In this document: in pieces, positions 24,912 to 24,934 of the stretch
Layout of the letters: each line of letters starts with the position of its first letter
Position numbering within the stretch: position 1 is the stretch's first letter
From: Marinagarivorans sp. UBA5868
Lineage (GTDB): Bacteria > Pseudomonadota > Gammaproteobacteria > Pseudomonadales > Cellvibrionaceae
Assembly: GCA_002432095.1 (NCBI GenBank)
Contig: DJFQ01000025.1
Location: 1-24,934 of the forward strand
Length of the DNA stretch: 24,934 bases
Reading direction: 5' to 3'
Notes under the pieces: model-generated
Told to the model about the DNA's origin: nothing
What the model saw: only the letters and a program-made list of their open reading frames with translations
Databases searched by the model: none
Position numbers and translations under genes: made by a program

Positions 24912-24934
24912 ATAGCTATCAGCAAATATAGATA

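Noticed and set aside
1..24934. Mobile element, prophage, defence system or biosynthetic island
   Set aside because: No transposase, integrase, terminal repeats, CRISPR repeats or unknown large ORFs were seen; all large plausible ORFs match housekeeping or regulatory families.

Overview
This window is a stretch of ordinary chromosome from a gammaproteobacterium. Gene order and protein sequences suggest a marine, Cellvibrionales-like (Saccharophagus/Teredinibacter/Cellvibrio type) or Pseudomonas-related lineage; that placement is inference, because no rRNA or marker search could be run. Almost every base belongs to a recognisable housekeeping gene. I see no insertion sequence, integrase, tRNA, rRNA, CRISPR array, prophage or defence island.

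Layout. (1) 1-2050, plus strand: the end of a cbb3-oxidase assembly cluster, with the 3' part of the copper ATPase gene ccoI, then ccoS and a SafE/TauE-like membrane protein with a His-rich tail. (2) 2068-3432, plus: the magnesium transporter/channel gene mgtE. (3) 3494-8849, minus: map-glnD-dapC-nth, tightly packed, converging on mgtE. It covers N-terminal methionine removal, PII-based nitrogen signalling, lysine/diaminopimelate synthesis and base-excision repair. (4) 8850-9185: the divergent map/rpsB control region, with two perfect inverted repeats, an extended -10 promoter and a structured rpsB leader. (5) 9186-24098, plus: the classic translation and envelope supercluster rpsB-tsf-pyrH-frr-uppS-cdsA-dxr-rseP-bamA-skp-lpxD-fabZ-lpxA-lpxB-rnhB. 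(6) 24099-24934: an AT-richer gap with a putative promoter, a candidate 24-codon ORF and a PilZ-domain gene, at the place where dnaE often follows rnhB in relatives.

How the genes work together. The plus-strand supercluster joins translation factors (S2, EF-Ts, ribosome recycling factor), UMP kinase, and isoprenoid and phospholipid precursor enzymes (Dxr, UppS, CdsA). It also holds outer-membrane protein assembly (Skp, BamA), the sigma-E stress protease RseP and the first lipid A steps (LpxA, LpxD, LpxB) with FabZ. Hairpins after rpsB, after tsf and after skp probably divide this run into differently expressed transcription units.

I did not find a previously undescribed system. The points most worth checking are a possible pseudoknot in the rpsB leader, the palindromes in the map/rpsB divergent region, an endonuclease III with atypical cluster cysteines, an LpxA with Met at the hydrocarbon-ruler position (predicting short 3-hydroxyacyl lipid A), enlarged BamA surface loops with a calcium-loop-like motif, and the small ORF/PilZ locus at the right end.
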